Positions 33,490 to 42,174 of a DNA stretch of 64,000 nucleotides are shown here, one piece after another. The stretch spans positions 682,001 through 746,000 of the forward strand of contig NZ_CP053346.1 of assembly GCF_013113735.1 (NCBI RefSeq), given 5' to 3'. Both the position numbers and the translations under genes were made by a program. Every line of letters begins with the position of its first letter. Position 1 is the first letter of the stretch. This DNA comes from Sphingomonas sp. AP4-R1 (GTDB taxonomy: Bacteria; Pseudomonadota; Alphaproteobacteria; Sphingomonadales; Sphingomonadaceae). Below the pieces are notes generated by a model. That model did not search any database. It was not told where the DNA came from and saw nothing but the letters and a program-made list of their open reading frames with translations.

Positions 33490-34001
33490 CATGACAATTG
33501 CCATCGGGAAACTGCAAAGCACTGTGATGCGAGTATCACCAAATGTGCAAATCGGCATTGGAATGCCGAAAGCGGCAGTATAGTGCCGACTTCCGGAACT
33601 CCATTTCCTATCCCCTTGCGCGCCGGGAAAAAGCGAGACAGCATACACACAGGAGGCATAGCACAAGACGGCTTGGCGGGTCGTCAACAAGAGGTCCGCC
33701 ATGGCGTGCGACTCGAACAGGTCGATTGCTGTTATCGCATGGGCTGAACGCCCGTCGCATCCTTTGCGGAAGCACTGCGCCACGCTGTCGTGGCCCAAGG
33801 CACACGCCGATTGCTGCCCATGGCCGCCGATGATCCGCCGTTGCCGCCTATCACGGGAAATCGCCGCCTTTTACCGACATTTGCCGCCGTAGGCCCGCCA
33901 CAGCGCTATGCGCGCCGAACGCCCCTTGCGGGCTGAGGGGCGGCCCGCATTGTTCAACTTCATGGGGAAAGAGACAACTGGCGAATCTATGGAATAAGTC
34001 G
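33490..34001. other. Intergenic region between toxin-antitoxin and AlpA genes
   Basis: About 510 bp without a convincing gene. A short frame at 33701-33892 (+) has a GAGG upstream but codes for a cysteine/proline/histidine-rich product without family resemblance. Promoters for the divergent antitoxin and alpA genes are expected here. Confidence 0.45.
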
Positions 34002-34217
34002 ATGTCCAACACCGATCGTATCATTCGATTGAAGACCGTTCTGGCCCGCACCGGGCTTTCCCGCTCCACCCTTTACCGCAAGATTGCGGACGGCACGTTT
34101 CCCGCCCAAATCAGGATCAGCGTTCATGGCGCTGGCTGGCGGGAATCATCCGTCGAACGCTGGATGGCCGATCCGGTCAGCTATCGCGAGGAACGAGCCG
34201 GGAGCCATGCCCAATGA
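34002..34217 (+). CDS. AlpA-family transcriptional regulator
   Basis: Protein of 71 aa with the AlpA/MerR-like HTH: DRIIRLKTVLARTGLSRSTLYRKIADGTFPAQIRI, then GWRESSVERWM. AlpA-type proteins activate integrase or excision genes of P4-like elements. It overlaps the next small HTH gene by 4 nt (ATGA) and stands just before the integrase gene, so a role in excision control is likely. Confidence 0.82.
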   Translation: MSNTDRIIRLKTVLARTGLSRSTLYRKIADGTFPAQIRISVHGAGWRESSVERWMADPVSYREERAGSHAQ

Positions 34218-34408
34218 CCGCGCTCCCGCCCCCCGAACCGATCTGCGTCCGCGTCAATGAGGCGGCGCGCATGATCGGTGTCGGTCGCACCAAGCTCTAT
34301 GAGCTGATCGCGGCTGGCGAGGTCGAAACGGTGAAGCTCGGCAAGGCTACCCGCATCACCACCGCCAGCCTGCACGATCTGGTCAGGCGGCAACGCGGAG
34401 CGCTGTAG
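34214..34408 (+). CDS. Excisionase-type helix-turn-helix protein
   Basis: Protein of 64 aa with the excisionase/MerR HTH: ICVRVNEAARMIGVGRTKLYELIAAGEVETVKLGKATRITTASLHDLVRR spans nearly all of it (N-terminus through residue 60). Translationally coupled to the AlpA gene. Its 3' end overlaps the convergent integrase gene by 26 bp. It probably bends attachment-site DNA to favour excision. Confidence 0.8.
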   Translation: MTALPPPEPICVRVNEAARMIGVGRTKLYELIAAGEVETVKLGKATRITTASLHDLVRRQRGAL

Positions 34409-35597
34409 GCTCGGACGCCGTTCCAGCGGCGTCCTTCGTCTTGCCGTTCTGCGTCTCCGGTCGGTCCAGATACTCGGACCAACGCGCCATGAGGCTGCGC
34501 CGCTTATCGAAGAAGTCGGTGCGGCGATAGGCGGCCTCAACCTTGTTGGGCAGCTTGTGCGCCAGCGCCTTGTCGGCAACCTCCTTCGGGAAGCGGGTCC
34601 GTTCCGATGACCAGTCGGTGAAGGCGGAGCGGAAACCGTGAACGGTCACGCCCTTGATGCCGTCATCACGCAGCAGCTTGGTCATGGTCATGTCGCTGAT
34701 CGGCTTTTCGCCGTCATTGGAGAACACAAGGCCGGTGTCGCTGCTACGCTCGTTCCACCGCTTGCGCAGCAGCGCCACGGCGGGCGCGGACAGCGGCACG
34801 ACATGGGTTTCGCCCGCCTTCATGCGCTCGCCCGGAATGGTCCAGATAGCCTTGTCCAGGTCGAACTCGGTCCAGACGGCAAAGCGCGTCTCGTTCGAGC
34901 GCACGGCGTTGTAGATGGTGAAGCGCAGCGCGTCCCGCCCGGTCGTGGGCGAGGCCGCCGCCAACTTCTGCATGAGCGCGGGAACCTCCGCATAGGGCAT
35001 GGCTTCCAGATGCCCGCCCTTGTCCACCTGACGGGGAAGCCCCTTGCGCACGGAGCGCAAGGACACCTCGCCGGGAAGCCATCCCTTGATGTGGGCGAAG
35101 TCCAGCACCGCGCCAATGCGTTGCAGCACGCGCCGCGCGCTGTCGGGGATGGTGAGCCAGATAGGCGAAAGCACTTCCACCACGCACGCGCTGTCCACCT
35201 GATCCACCGGCTTGGTGCCGATCATCGGAAAGACATGGTTCTCGAAGCTGGAAATCCAGTTGGCGTGCCGCTTGTTCTTCCAACCCTCTTTCAATGCCTC
35301 ATAGCAGTCGCGCGCCGCCGTCTCGAAGCTCGGCACCACCTTGCGCGCCTTCCGCCGCTCCGCGACCGGATCGGCACCCTCGCGGACCTGACGGCGCAGC
35401 GCCGATGCGGCATCGCGCGCTTCGGCAAGCGACACGTCCAGCGCCGATCCCAGCCCATAGTCGCGCCGCCTGCCGTCCTTCTGCATCCGCAGCACCCATG
35501 TCCGCGCGCCGCTGTCCTTGACCAACAGGCAAAGCCCCCGGCCATCGACATGGCGACCGGGCTTTGCGTTCTTCACTTTCAATGCTGTGAGTGCCAT
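34383..35597 (-). CDS. P4-type tyrosine integrase
   Basis: Site-specific recombinase of 404 aa. It has the DUF4102 arm-binding N-terminus (ALTALKVKNAKPGRHVDGRG), a core-binding SAM-like domain (SFETAARDCYEALKEGW) and a catalytic domain with Arg in IYNAVRSNETRF, the H-x-x-R in VTVHGFRSAFTDW, His in ALAHK and the nucleophile Tyr in VEAAYRRTD. ATG 35597 follows AGGGA and matches family N-termini. It lies at the right end of the transfer-gene region, facing inward, as expected for integrative and mobilizable elements. No tRNA gene was identified at the adjacent end. Confidence 0.9.
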   Translation of the reverse strand: MALTALKVKNAKPGRHVDGRGLCLLVKDSGARTWVLRMQKDGRRRDYGLGSALDVSLAEARDAASALRRQVREGADPVAERRKARKVVPSFETAARDCYEALKEGWKNKRHANWISSFENHVFPMIGTKPVDQVDSACVVEVLSPIWLTIPDSARRVLQRIGAVLDFAHIKGWLPGEVSLRSVRKGLPRQVDKGGHLEAMPYAEVPALMQKLAAASPTTGRDALRFTIYNAVRSNETRFAVWTEFDLDKAIWTIPGERMKAGETHVVPLSAPAVALLRKRWNERSSDTGLVFSNDGEKPISDMTMTKLLRDDGIKGVTVHGFRSAFTDWSSERTRFPKEVADKALAHKLPNKVEAAYRRTDFFDKRRSLMARWSEYLDRPETQNGKTKDAAGTASEPTALRVAA

Positions 35598-36131
35598 CGG
35601 TTCGGTTCCCTGTTTGGGCATTGCGGGCGTTCCCACACTTTTCAGCGGGGATATGGTCCCACAATCGTTCCCACATTTTGCGCCAAATTCAGGCAAACCG
35701 GAGCGACCGACCGCGAACACCTTACAAGACAAATGCTTGATTTTACAGTGTAGTTAGAGACGCCCTGAGCTTGCTTGACACAAAAGTTCTACACTCGTAG
35801 GGGTCACCAGCTTGATTTTGCTGGGGTTTTCCGGAGTGCGGCGATATGTCAGCCGACGCGGGGATGGTTTTCCTCCCCGCATTTTCTTCATCCCCTGCGA
35901 TTTCACCCCCTCGTCGCCCACGATAGGCTCTGCCTTCGCCGGCCCGCGCGCGTCGATTCCGCCCGCATTGATGAATTCCCCACATGACGGCATCCACCCA
36001 GCCGCGGCTAATCCGATCGGGCCGGACCGGGTAGATCCTCCTCTTCCTGCGCATCCCGGCGTCACGCCGGACCGCGCCGTCGATCGGCCGGGCGCCCCTC
36101 GCCCGCCGCCGCAACACCGAGGAGACACCGC
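35598..36131. other. Probable right attachment region of the mobilizable element
   Basis: The 530-bp gap between the integrase and the first core gene should hold the right att site. The 10-bp direct repeat GCTTGATTTT occurs at 35735-35744 and 35810-35819. A terminator-like hairpin follows at 35858-35880. No tRNA could be folded and no matching copy was found at the left end near 13-19 kb, so the att core is not assigned. Confidence 0.35.
35858..35880 (+). terminator. Rho-independent terminator-like hairpin
   Basis: GCGGGGA-tggttttcc-TCCCCGC forms a perfect 7-bp stem followed by ATTTTCTTC on the plus strand. No complete plus-strand gene ends just before it, so it may be left over from a gene whose 5' part was displaced by integration. 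Confidence 0.55.
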
Positions 36132-37148
36132 ATGCTGGGCACCGTCATGTATGGAAAGGGCGACGTCCGCTTCGAGGAGCGGCCCGAGCCGGAGATCCTG
36201 AAGCCCACCGACGCGATCATCCGCCTCTCCGCCGCCTGCATCTGCGGATCGGATCTGTGGCCCTATCGCGGCTATGGCGACAGCGCCGAGCCCAAGGCGA
36301 TGGGCCATGAATATTGCGGCATCGTCGAGGCGGTCGGCAGCGACGTGACAACCGTGAAGCCCGGCCAGTTCGTCGTCGGCTCCTTCTGCCTGTCCGACAA
36401 CACCTGTCCGCATTGCCGGTTCGGCTTTCAATCCTCGTGCGAGCAGCGCGAGTTCATGACCGGCGCGCAATCCCCGCTCGCCCGCGTCGCGCTGGCCGAC
36501 GGTACGCTCGTCGCGCTGGATCATATGCCGGACGAGGACATGATCCCGCACCTGCTGGCCGTGTCCGACGTGCTGGGCACAGGCTGGTATGCGGCCGACG
36601 CCGCGCGCGTGCAGCCCGGCTCCACCGTGGCGGTGGTGGGCGACGGCGCGGTCGGCCTGATGGCCGTCCTCGCCGCCAAGCAGATGGGCGCCGCGCGCAT
36701 CATCGCGATGAGCCGCCACAAGAGCCGCCAGGATCTCGCGCTGGACTTCGGCGCGACCGACATCGTCGCCGAGCGTGGCGACGAGGGCGTCGCCAAGATC
36801 AGGGAATTGACGAAGGGCGTCGGCGCCGATGCCGTGCTGGAATGCGTCGGCATGGAGGAATCCATGTGGCAGGCGATCAACGCCGCCCGCCCGGGCGCGA
36901 TGATCGGCTATGTCGGCGTGCCGCACGGCGTGGAGTTTGACGGCCAGAAACTGTTCTTCGCGCAGAAGGGTCTGATGGGCGGCCCCGCCCCCGTCCGCCG
37001 CTTCCTGCCCGACCTGATCGATCGCGTGCTCCGCCGCGAGATCCAGCCCGGCAAGGTGTTCGATCAGGTGCTGCCGCTCGCCGACGTCGCCGAAGGCTAT
37101 CGCGCGATGGACGAGCGCCGCGCGATCAAGACGCTGCTGCGCGTCTGA
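36132..37148 (+). CDS. Zinc-dependent MDR-family alcohol dehydrogenase
   Basis: Protein of 338 aa. Catalytic zinc ligands are in AACICGSDLW and MGHEYCGIVEAVG. Structural zinc cysteines are in NTCPHCRFGFQSSC. The Rossmann motif VAVVGDGAVGLMAVLAA binds NAD(P). It would oxidise an alcohol or reduce an aldehyde. GAGGAG precedes the ATG. First of three plus-strand oxidoreductase genes (MDR, SDR, AKR) that converge with the aldehyde oxidase operon; a shared role in aldehyde detoxification is an inference. Confidence 0.88.
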   Translation: MLGTVMYGKGDVRFEERPEPEILKPTDAIIRLSAACICGSDLWPYRGYGDSAEPKAMGHEYCGIVEAVGSDVTTVKPGQFVVGSFCLSDNTCPHCRFGFQSSCEQREFMTGAQSPLARVALADGTLVALDHMPDEDMIPHLLAVSDVLGTGWYAADAARVQPGSTVAVVGDGAVGLMAVLAAKQMGAARIIAMSRHKSRQDLALDFGATDIVAERGDEGVAKIRELTKGVGADAVLECVGMEESMWQAINAARPGAMIGYVGVPHGVEFDGQKLFFAQKGLMGGPAPVRRFLPDLIDRVLRREIQPGKVFDQVLPLADVAEGYRAMDERRAIKTLLRV

Positions 37149-37258
37149 TCGCGGGGCTGCCGGGCGCACCAGCCCCCCATAGCGCCCGGCAGCCCGAAAT
37201 ATCGACGTTCACGATTCGCCGCCCCACCCACGCGCGGCGCCGGATTGAGAGGAATGTG

Positions 37259-38089
37259 ATGACGAAGACCGTGATCGTGGTCGTCGGCTCGGGGCCGCTC
37301 GGCGTGGCCATCGCCCGCCGGACAGGCGCGGGCCAGCATGTCGTGCTGGCCGACGTGCGGGCGGAGACCGCACAGACGGCGGCCGAGAGCCTGCTCGATG
37401 CCGGCTTCGAGGCCAGCACGGCGGCGGTCGATATCGCCTCGCGGGAATCGGTTCAGGCACTGGTGAAGACGGCGACGGCGATCGGCCCGATCACCGGCCT
37501 GATCCACGCCGCCGGTGTCTCCCCTTCGATGGCCAGCGCCGAGGTGATCCTGCGGATCGATCTCTACGGCACGGCCGTGCTGCTGGAGGAATTCGGCAAC
37601 GTCATCGCGGAAGGCGGCGCGGGCATCGTGATCGCCTCCCAGTCTGGACACCGCCTCGCCGCACTGACCCCGGAAGAGGATACCGCGCTCGCGCTCACCC
37701 CTTCGGAAGACCTGCTCGCGCTGCCGATGCTGCAGCCGGACGCGGTGACCGACACGCTCCACGCCTATCAGCTTTCCAAGCGCGCCAACGTGTTGCGCGT
37801 GAAGGCGGAGGCGCCGCGCTGGGGCAAGCGCGGCGCGCGGATCAACGCGATCAGCCCCGGCATCGTCATCACCCCGCTGGCACGGCACGAACTGACCGGA
37901 CCGCGCGCTGATTATTATAACCGGATGATCCAGGGCAGCCCGGTCGGCCGCGCCGGCACGCCGGACGAGGTCGGCACGATCGGCGCGCTGCTGATGGGCC
38001 GCGACGGCGCCTTCATCACCGGCAGCGATATCCTGATGGACGGCGGCGTCACCGCTGCATGGTTTTACGGCGATCTGAAACCGGAGTGA
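37259..38089 (+). CDS. Short-chain dehydrogenase/reductase
   Basis: Protein of 276 aa with an SDR fold. The cofactor motif VVVGSGPLGVAIARR is a variant of TGxxxGxG. LIHAAGVSP corresponds to NAG, SQSG to the catalytic serine region, and YQLSKRAN is the Y-x-x-x-K pair; GSDILMDGGV closes the fold. ATG 37259 has AGAGGA 6 nt upstream. An insertion of about 30 residues lies between the serine and tyrosine motifs (EEDTALALTPSEDLLALPML), suggesting a capped substrate pocket. Substrate unknown. Confidence 0.85.
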   Translation: MTKTVIVVVGSGPLGVAIARRTGAGQHVVLADVRAETAQTAAESLLDAGFEASTAAVDIASRESVQALVKTATAIGPITGLIHAAGVSPSMASAEVILRIDLYGTAVLLEEFGNVIAEGGAGIVIASQSGHRLAALTPEEDTALALTPSEDLLALPMLQPDAVTDTLHAYQLSKRANVLRVKAEAPRWGKRGARINAISPGIVITPLARHELTGPRADYYNRMIQGSPVGRAGTPDEVGTIGALLMGRDGAFITGSDILMDGGVTAAWFYGDLKPE

Positions 38090-38159
38090 TGCGGCAATGA
38101 AGGGCGTCGTCCGGTTTCATGAATACGGGGCATAGGCCCATGCCGTTTCGTGCCGCTAA

Positions 38160-39236
<1,077 letters not shown>

Positions 39237-39324
39237 GGCCGTCACCCGTACGACGAAGAATCCTTCGACGCGGCGCCATCGGCGGGGAAACCCGTGGATG
39301 GCGCCGCCCCTCCTTGGCGGGGGC

Positions 39325-39942
39325 TCAGGCGGTGGCCTCGGCCCCCGCCAGCTCCCCCAGAAACGCCTGATGCGTCATCGGCAGCGAGAACATCGGGAAA
39401 TCCTTCTCGATCGCCACGCGCTGCTCCTCCTCGCCGATCGTGGCGCAGCAATCGGTGAGCGTCACCACGCGATAGCCGCGCTCATAGGCCGATCGCATCG
39501 TCGATTCGACGCAGCAATTGGTGAGGAAGCCGGCGATGGCGACATCGGTGATCCCGCGCTGGCGCAGGATGAAATCGATATTGGTGCTGGCGAAGCAATC
39601 GAGCCCGCGCTTGCCCTCGACGATGATCTCGCCGTCCTGCGGACGCATCGGATCGGCGATCTCCGCGCCCCACGTCCCCCGGCGAAACGCCTGCGCGGCC
39701 AGCACGCCGGCGAGGATGCCGTAGGGCTTTTCCGGCATCTCGGGATAGCCGTCCGCGAAGGAGATCGGCACGTGCAGCACCACCGCCCCCGCCGCCCGCA
39801 CGCCCTCCAGCAAGGCCACGCTGTTCGCCAGCATGCCGGTGGAGGCCATCACGCCCTTCACCGCATCATGCTGCGCGCCGCCCTCGGTGACGAAGTCGTT
39901 CTGATATTCGATCAGCACGATCGCGGTCTTGGCGGGATTCAT
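39325..39942 (-). CDS. Isochorismatase-like cysteine hydrolase
   Basis: Protein of 205 aa. The catalytic triad is readable: Asp in VLIEYQNDF, Lys in IVEGKRGLDCF and Cys in GFLTNCCVESTMRSAYERGY. This family hydrolyses isochorismate, nicotinamide, N-carbamoyl compounds or related amides. It begins 14 nt after the second Mo-subunit gene and is the last gene of the minus-strand operon, so it may act on products of the aldehyde oxidase. Confidence 0.85.
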   Translation of the reverse strand: MNPAKTAIVLIEYQNDFVTEGGAQHDAVKGVMASTGMLANSVALLEGVRAAGAVVLHVPISFADGYPEMPEKPYGILAGVLAAQAFRRGTWGAEIADPMRPQDGEIIVEGKRGLDCFASTNIDFILRQRGITDVAIAGFLTNCCVESTMRSAYERGYRVVTLTDCCATIGEEEQRVAIEKDFPMFSLPMTHQAFLGELAGAEATA

Positions 39943-39956
39943 GATGCTTCCTTCGG

Positions 39957-42152
39957 TCAGGCGACCGCCGGCAGGCGGTCCAGATATTTGTCGAGCGTCA
40001 GCGGATAGTCTCGCACGCGCGCGCCCGTCGCATTGTACATGGCATTGGCCACCGCCGCCGCAACGCCGGAAATGCCGAGTTCGCCCACGCCCTTGGCCTT
40101 GAGCGGCGAGGCGATCGGATCCAGCTCGTCGAGGAACACGGCGTCGAGATGCGGCACGTCCGCATGGACGGGCACTTCGTAGCTCGCCAGATCATGATTG
40201 ATGAACAGGCCGAAGCGCGGGTCGATCGCCAGTTCCTCGGTCAGCGCGGCACCGATGCCCATCGTCATCCCGCCGATCACCTGGCTGCGCGCCTGCTTGG
40301 GATTGAGGATGCGCCCGGCCGCGCACACCGCCAGCATCCGCCGCACGCGCACCTCGCCGGTATAGGCATCAACGCCGACCTCGCAGAAATGCGCTCCGAA
40401 CGTCTGCTGCTCATATTGCTCCTTCAGCGCGCCCCATTCGATCCTGTCCTCGCCCGCCAGCGCGCCGCCGGACAGCGCGTCGGCCAGCGGGCGGCTGTCA
40501 TTGCCCACGCGCACATGCCCGTCGGAAAAGTCCGCCGCCGCCGGATCCAGGCCCAGCTTCGCGGCGATCGCCTCGCGCAATTTCACGCACGCCGCATAGA
40601 CGCCCGAGGTGGACGAGGCCGCGCCGAACTGGCCGCCCGATCCCGCGGCCGTCGGGAAAAGGGAATCGCCCAGCGTCACGTCGACCGCCGCCAGCGGCAG
40701 GCCCAGCATTTCCGCCGCCGTCTGGCCGAGGATCGTGTAGCTGCCGGTGCCGATGTCGGTCATGTCGGTTTCCACCGTCAGCCGGCCGTTCGTCTCCAGC
40801 CGCACGCGCGCGGCCGACGCGATCGTCGGCGCCCCCCGGATCGCGGAGGCCATGCCCATGCCGACGATCCAGCGCCCGTCCCGCATTTGGCCGACCCGCG
40901 CACCGCGCCGCGACCAGCCGAAACGCTGCGCCCCCTCGCGCAGACACTCCACCAGCATGCGCGACGAGAAGCGCTTGCCGGGCTCGGCCGGATTGACCTG
41001 CGTATCGTTCAGGATCCGCAGCGCGACGGGATCCATGCCCAGCTTTTCGGCCAGCTCGTCCATCGCCACTTCCAGCGCCATCATCCCCGGCGCCTCGCCC
41101 GGCGCGCGCATGGCGCTGCCCTCGGGCAGATCGAGCAGGCCGAGGCGATGCGCGATCAGCCGGTGCACGCCGGCATAGAGCAGATTGCTCTGGTCGGCGG
41201 CCGTCTCCGCCATGCCGCCCGGCACATTGCCGGACAGACTCTCATGCGCGATCGCCGTCAGCCGCCCGTCGCGCTCCGCGCCCAGCCGGATGCGCTGGAT
41301 CGTCGCGGGCCGATGCGTGGTGTTGTTGATCATCGCCGGACGCGGATGCGCCACCTTCACCGGCCGCCCCGCCGCGCGCGCGCCGAGCGCCGCCATCACC
41401 GCATCCGCGCCGACCGATCCCTTGCCGCCGAAGCCGCCGCCGATGAACGGCGTGACGATGCGGATCTTCTCCTTCGGCACGCCGAGGAGACTGCCGAGAT
41501 CGCGCTGCGCCCAGCTCACCAATTGCTGCGCCGACCACAAGGTCAGCTCATCCCCGTCCCACGCCGCGATCGTGGCGTGGGGCTCCATCATGCAATGGCT
41601 CTGATCGGGCGTGTGATAGGTGGCGTCCAGCGTGACGGGGGCCGCCGCGAAGGCCGTGGCGAAATCGCCCACCACCGTATCGTCATTGCCCTTGGGCGCC
41701 TTCGCCGCCGCGCGCGTCGCCGCCAGATCGTAAGCGCCCGGCTGGCGATCGATCGACACGCGCACCAATGCGGCCGCATCGCGCGCCTGCTCGAACGTCT
41801 CGGCGACGGCGATCGCCACCGCCTGATGATAAAAATGCACGTCGGGTCCGGCCAGCACCGGGGCCTTGTAGAAGCCCGGCGGCCCCATACGCGGCACGTC
41901 CTGATAGGAGAGGATCGCCAACACGCCCGGCGCGCGGCGCGCGGCCTCCCGGTCGATCGCCGTGATCCGGCCCTTCGCCACGCCCGCATAGACGATCACG
42001 CCATAAGCGGGGGCGGGCGCCGCCTCGTGCTGCTCATAGGCGTAAGGCGCCGTGCCGGTCACCTTGCGGGGGCCGTCGATCCGGTCGTGCGGCTGGCCGA
42101 TCACCCGCTGGCGATCGAAGGGGGTGTCGCCTACGGGTGTCTCATATTTCAT
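39957..42152 (-). CDS. Xanthine-oxidase-family molybdopterin-binding subunit (second copy)
   Basis: Large catalytic subunit of 731 aa. Features are RIDGPRKVTGTAPYAYE at the N-terminus, the MoCo-binding PFIGGGFGGKGSVGADA, and GEAPGMMALEVAMDE. TVETDMTDIGTGSYTIL follows, and the active-site glutamate is in AKGVGELGISGVAAAVANA. It closely resembles the subunit encoded at 42175-44388, separated by 22 nt, so the two arose by tandem duplication. No Tat or Sec signal is seen; PaoC-type subunits are exported by piggy-backing on the Tat-bearing iron-sulfur subunit. Probably an alternative catalytic subunit. Confidence 0.85.
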   Translation of the reverse strand: MKYETPVGDTPFDRQRVIGQPHDRIDGPRKVTGTAPYAYEQHEAAPAPAYGVIVYAGVAKGRITAIDREAARRAPGVLAILSYQDVPRMGPPGFYKAPVLAGPDVHFYHQAVAIAVAETFEQARDAAALVRVSIDRQPGAYDLAATRAAAKAPKGNDDTVVGDFATAFAAAPVTLDATYHTPDQSHCMMEPHATIAAWDGDELTLWSAQQLVSWAQRDLGSLLGVPKEKIRIVTPFIGGGFGGKGSVGADAVMAALGARAAGRPVKVAHPRPAMINNTTHRPATIQRIRLGAERDGRLTAIAHESLSGNVPGGMAETAADQSNLLYAGVHRLIAHRLGLLDLPEGSAMRAPGEAPGMMALEVAMDELAEKLGMDPVALRILNDTQVNPAEPGKRFSSRMLVECLREGAQRFGWSRRGARVGQMRDGRWIVGMGMASAIRGAPTIASAARVRLETNGRLTVETDMTDIGTGSYTILGQTAAEMLGLPLAAVDVTLGDSLFPTAAGSGGQFGAASSTSGVYAACVKLREAIAAKLGLDPAAADFSDGHVRVGNDSRPLADALSGGALAGEDRIEWGALKEQYEQQTFGAHFCEVGVDAYTGEVRVRRMLAVCAAGRILNPKQARSQVIGGMTMGIGAALTEELAIDPRFGLFINHDLASYEVPVHADVPHLDAVFLDELDPIASPLKAKGVGELGISGVAAAVANAMYNATGARVRDYPLTLDKYLDRLPAVA

Positions 42153-42174
42153 CGTACGGCTCCCCTGCCCGGCC

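Noticed and set aside
33701..33892. A 63-codon frame with GAGG upstream between the toxin-antitoxin and AlpA genes.
   Set aside because: The product is unusually rich in Cys, Pro, His and Trp with no recognisable pattern, and the region looks non-coding.
18644..35597. A complete integrative conjugative element.
   Set aside because: No VirB/Trb-type secretion genes, coupling ATPase or replication initiator are visible; the contents fit a mobilizable element only.
35780..35812. A tRNA 3' end (TTC loop followed by GGGTCACCA) at the integrase-side boundary.
   Set aside because: The T-stem does not pair and the acceptor strand matches no tRNA I know, so it is not annotated as an RNA gene or att core.
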